DNA of 7,273 nt, taken from Lachnospiraceae bacterium. GTDB lineage: Bacteria > Bacillota > Clostridia > Lachnospirales > Lachnospiraceae. Shown one piece after another: positions 6,239 through 7,273 of this stretch. The first letter of the stretch is position 1, and each line of letters opens with the position of its first letter. The translations under genes and the position numbers were made by a program. Where the stretch lies: positions 12,403 to 19,675 of the forward strand of contig JAJQCL010000074.1 of the NCBI GenBank assembly GCA_021202715.1, written 5' to 3'. Below the pieces are notes generated by a model. It made no database searches. It was not told where the DNA came from and saw nothing but the letters and a program-made list of their open reading frames with translations.

Positions 6239-6267
6239 ACTTTACGATACTTTGCTCCGCTTGTCAA
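6239..6267 (-). promoter_or_regulatory. Sigma-A promoter of gatCAB
   Basis: A perfect TTGACA (6262-6267, minus strand), a 17-base spacer and TAAAGT (6239-6244). Transcription would begin near 6231-6233. It sits in the gap after dapF, so gatCAB need not depend on dapF transcription. No terminator is seen between dapF and this promoter, so readthrough from dapF would also enter the T-box leader. Confidence 0.75.
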
Positions 6268-6286
6268 GGGAAAGCAGACTTTGAAT

Positions 6287-7144
6287 TCAGACGTTAAACT
6301 CACCGGAATACACTTCGGTCGCCGGGCCGCACATCTCCACGTGCCCGGTCTCTTCCTTCCACTTGATATTGAGCGTTCCTCCCAGAAGCCGCACATCCAC
6401 GCTGCGCCCTGGGAATCCGGCCAGCGCGCAGGCCACCGCCGTGGCGCAGGCGCCGGTGCCGCAGGCCATCGTCTCAGCCGCGCCGCGCTCCCAGACCCGC
6501 ATCTTCACATGCTGCCGGTCTGTCACCTGAACGAACTCCACATTGGTCCGGTCCGGGAAACGGGGGTGGTTCTCAATCGCCGGTCCCAGTTCCCCGATCT
6601 TCAGGCTGTCCACATCATCCACGAAGAACACCGCATGCGGATTCCCCATGGAAACAGGGATCATGCGGAGTGTCTGGCCATTCACCTCCAGCTCCTCCCA
6701 GACCTCTGTCTCCGTCAGAAGAACCGCCTCCTCCGGTGTCACCGTCCGTTCTCCGCCGCCGGTCAGCAGCACCGGCAGCCCCATATCGACATTCGCCAGG
6801 CTGACCTTGCCGTTCTTCACCGTCAGTTCGATCTCCTTGATGCCCGACAGCGTCTCGATCCGCACCGTCGTCATGTTGGTCATTCCATGATCGTACACAT
6901 ACTTGGCCACGCAGCGAATGCCGTTCCCGCACATCATGGCCCGGGAGCCGTCTGCATTGTAGATGTCCATGCAGAAATCCGCTTTCTCGGACGGTTTGAT
7001 GAGAATCAGACCGTCCGAACCGATTCCAAAATGCCGGTTGCTGACCAGTTCGGACAGGCGGCCGGGATCCATGGGCAATTCTTCCTCGAGACAATTTACA
7101 TAGACGTAATCGTTACCGATCCCGTGCATCTTGGTAAACTTCAT
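6287..7144 (-). CDS. dapF: Diaminopimelate epimerase
   Basis: A cytoplasmic, cofactor-independent epimerase that converts LL- to meso-diaminopimelate, the precursor of lysine and of peptidoglycan cross-links. The protein has 285 residues, a normal length. It opens with the family signature MKFTKMHGIGNDYVYVN. The two catalytic cysteines are present: Cys72 in MMCGNGIRC and Cys228 in ETMACGTGACA, one in each of the pseudo-symmetric halves. The substrate-binding motifs SMGNPHAV (165-172) and WERGAAET (218-225) are also intact. The start at 7144 follows AAGGAGGG (7152-7159) by 7 bases. An upstream in-frame GTG at 7228 would add 28 residues that do not belong to the family. It has its own promoter and lies upstream of gatCAB on the same strand; no shared function is implied beyond housekeeping. 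Confidence 0.97.
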   Translation of the reverse strand: MKFTKMHGIGNDYVYVNCLEEELPMDPGRLSELVSNRHFGIGSDGLILIKPSEKADFCMDIYNADGSRAMMCGNGIRCVAKYVYDHGMTNMTTVRIETLSGIKEIELTVKNGKVSLANVDMGLPVLLTGGGERTVTPEEAVLLTETEVWEELEVNGQTLRMIPVSMGNPHAVFFVDDVDSLKIGELGPAIENHPRFPDRTNVEFVQVTDRQHVKMRVWERGAAETMACGTGACATAVACALAGFPGRSVDVRLLGGTLNIKWKEETGHVEMCGPATEVYSGEFNV

Positions 7145-7151
7145 CGATTCA

Positions 7152-7159
7152 CCCTCCTT
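7152..7159 (-). promoter_or_regulatory. Ribosome binding site deciding the dapF start
   Basis: AAGGAGGG, 7 bases before the ATG at 7144, a near-perfect anti-16S match. It rules against the longer frame that starts with GTG at 7228. Confidence 0.88.
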
Positions 7160-7241
7160 CAGTTCCTGTTTTACGGCACAGCCCCCGCAGGGACTTTTGC
7201 TCAGCGCCGCCCCTCTCTGCACACGCACTTAAATCTTCACC

Positions 7242-7270
7242 ATGATAGCATAAATCTGCGTATGTGTCAA
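7242..7270 (-). promoter_or_regulatory. Sigma-A promoter of dapF
   Basis: A perfect TTGACA (7265-7270, minus strand), a 17-base spacer and TATCAT (7242-7247) with an extended TGC just before it. Transcription would begin near 7235, giving a leader of about 90 bases. That leader contains a small hairpin, AGTCCC-TGC-GGGGGCT (about 7179-7194), but nothing that resembles a lysine riboswitch or another known sensor. Confidence 0.8.
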
Positions 7271-7273
7271 AGA

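Noticed and set aside
7145..7228. An N-terminal extension of dapF from a GTG at 7228
   Set aside because: The DapF family starts at the MKFTKMHGIGND motif, and AAGGAGGG stands at the proper distance from the ATG at 7144.
7145..7235. A possible lysine riboswitch in the dapF leader
   Set aside because: The leader is only about 90 bases and shows a single small hairpin; the much larger five-helix lysine riboswitch cannot fit.

Overview
The window looks like a moderately GC-rich Firmicutes chromosome, most likely a Clostridia/Lachnospiraceae-type anaerobe. The evidence is a T-box leader, strong AAGGAG-type ribosome binding sites, sigma-A promoters with 17-base spacers, a GatCAB amidotransferase operon, and a YesN-like AraC-family regulator beside a peptide-type ABC transporter. 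The taxonomic call is an inference. No mobile element, CRISPR array, tRNA or rRNA was seen.

Layout from left to right. (1) Bases 1-871, minus strand: 290 residues of a DppB/OppB-type ABC permease, with its C-terminal end beyond the window. (2) Bases 872-1056: a divergent control region with a promoter for each side and a spaced direct repeat that could be an operator. (3) Bases 1057-2688, plus strand: a 543-residue AraC-family regulator with a degenerate receiver-like N-terminus. (4) Bases 2689-2848: a 160-base convergent spacer with three hairpins; the last is the terminator of the leftward operon. (5) Bases 2849-6070, minus strand: gatC-gatA-gatB, tightly packed. (6) Bases 6071-6286: a sigma-A promoter followed by a T-box antiterminator/terminator, with an unusually short 5' part. 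(7) Bases 6287-7144, minus strand: dapF, complete, with its own promoter at 7242-7270.

How the parts relate. GatCAB amidates misacylated Glu-tRNA(Gln) and/or Asp-tRNA(Asn), and a T-box in front of it would tie its expression to tRNA charging. DapF makes meso-diaminopimelate for lysine and peptidoglycan; it lies upstream on the same strand, but each unit has its own promoter. The regulator and permease are divergent neighbours, so the regulator probably controls the transporter.

Most of the window is ordinary housekeeping. The points that deserve a second look are the short T-box leader lacking a recognisable Stem I, the regulator whose receiver has lost its phosphorylation residues, the paired repeats in the divergent promoter region, and the nested palindrome between the regulator and gatB.
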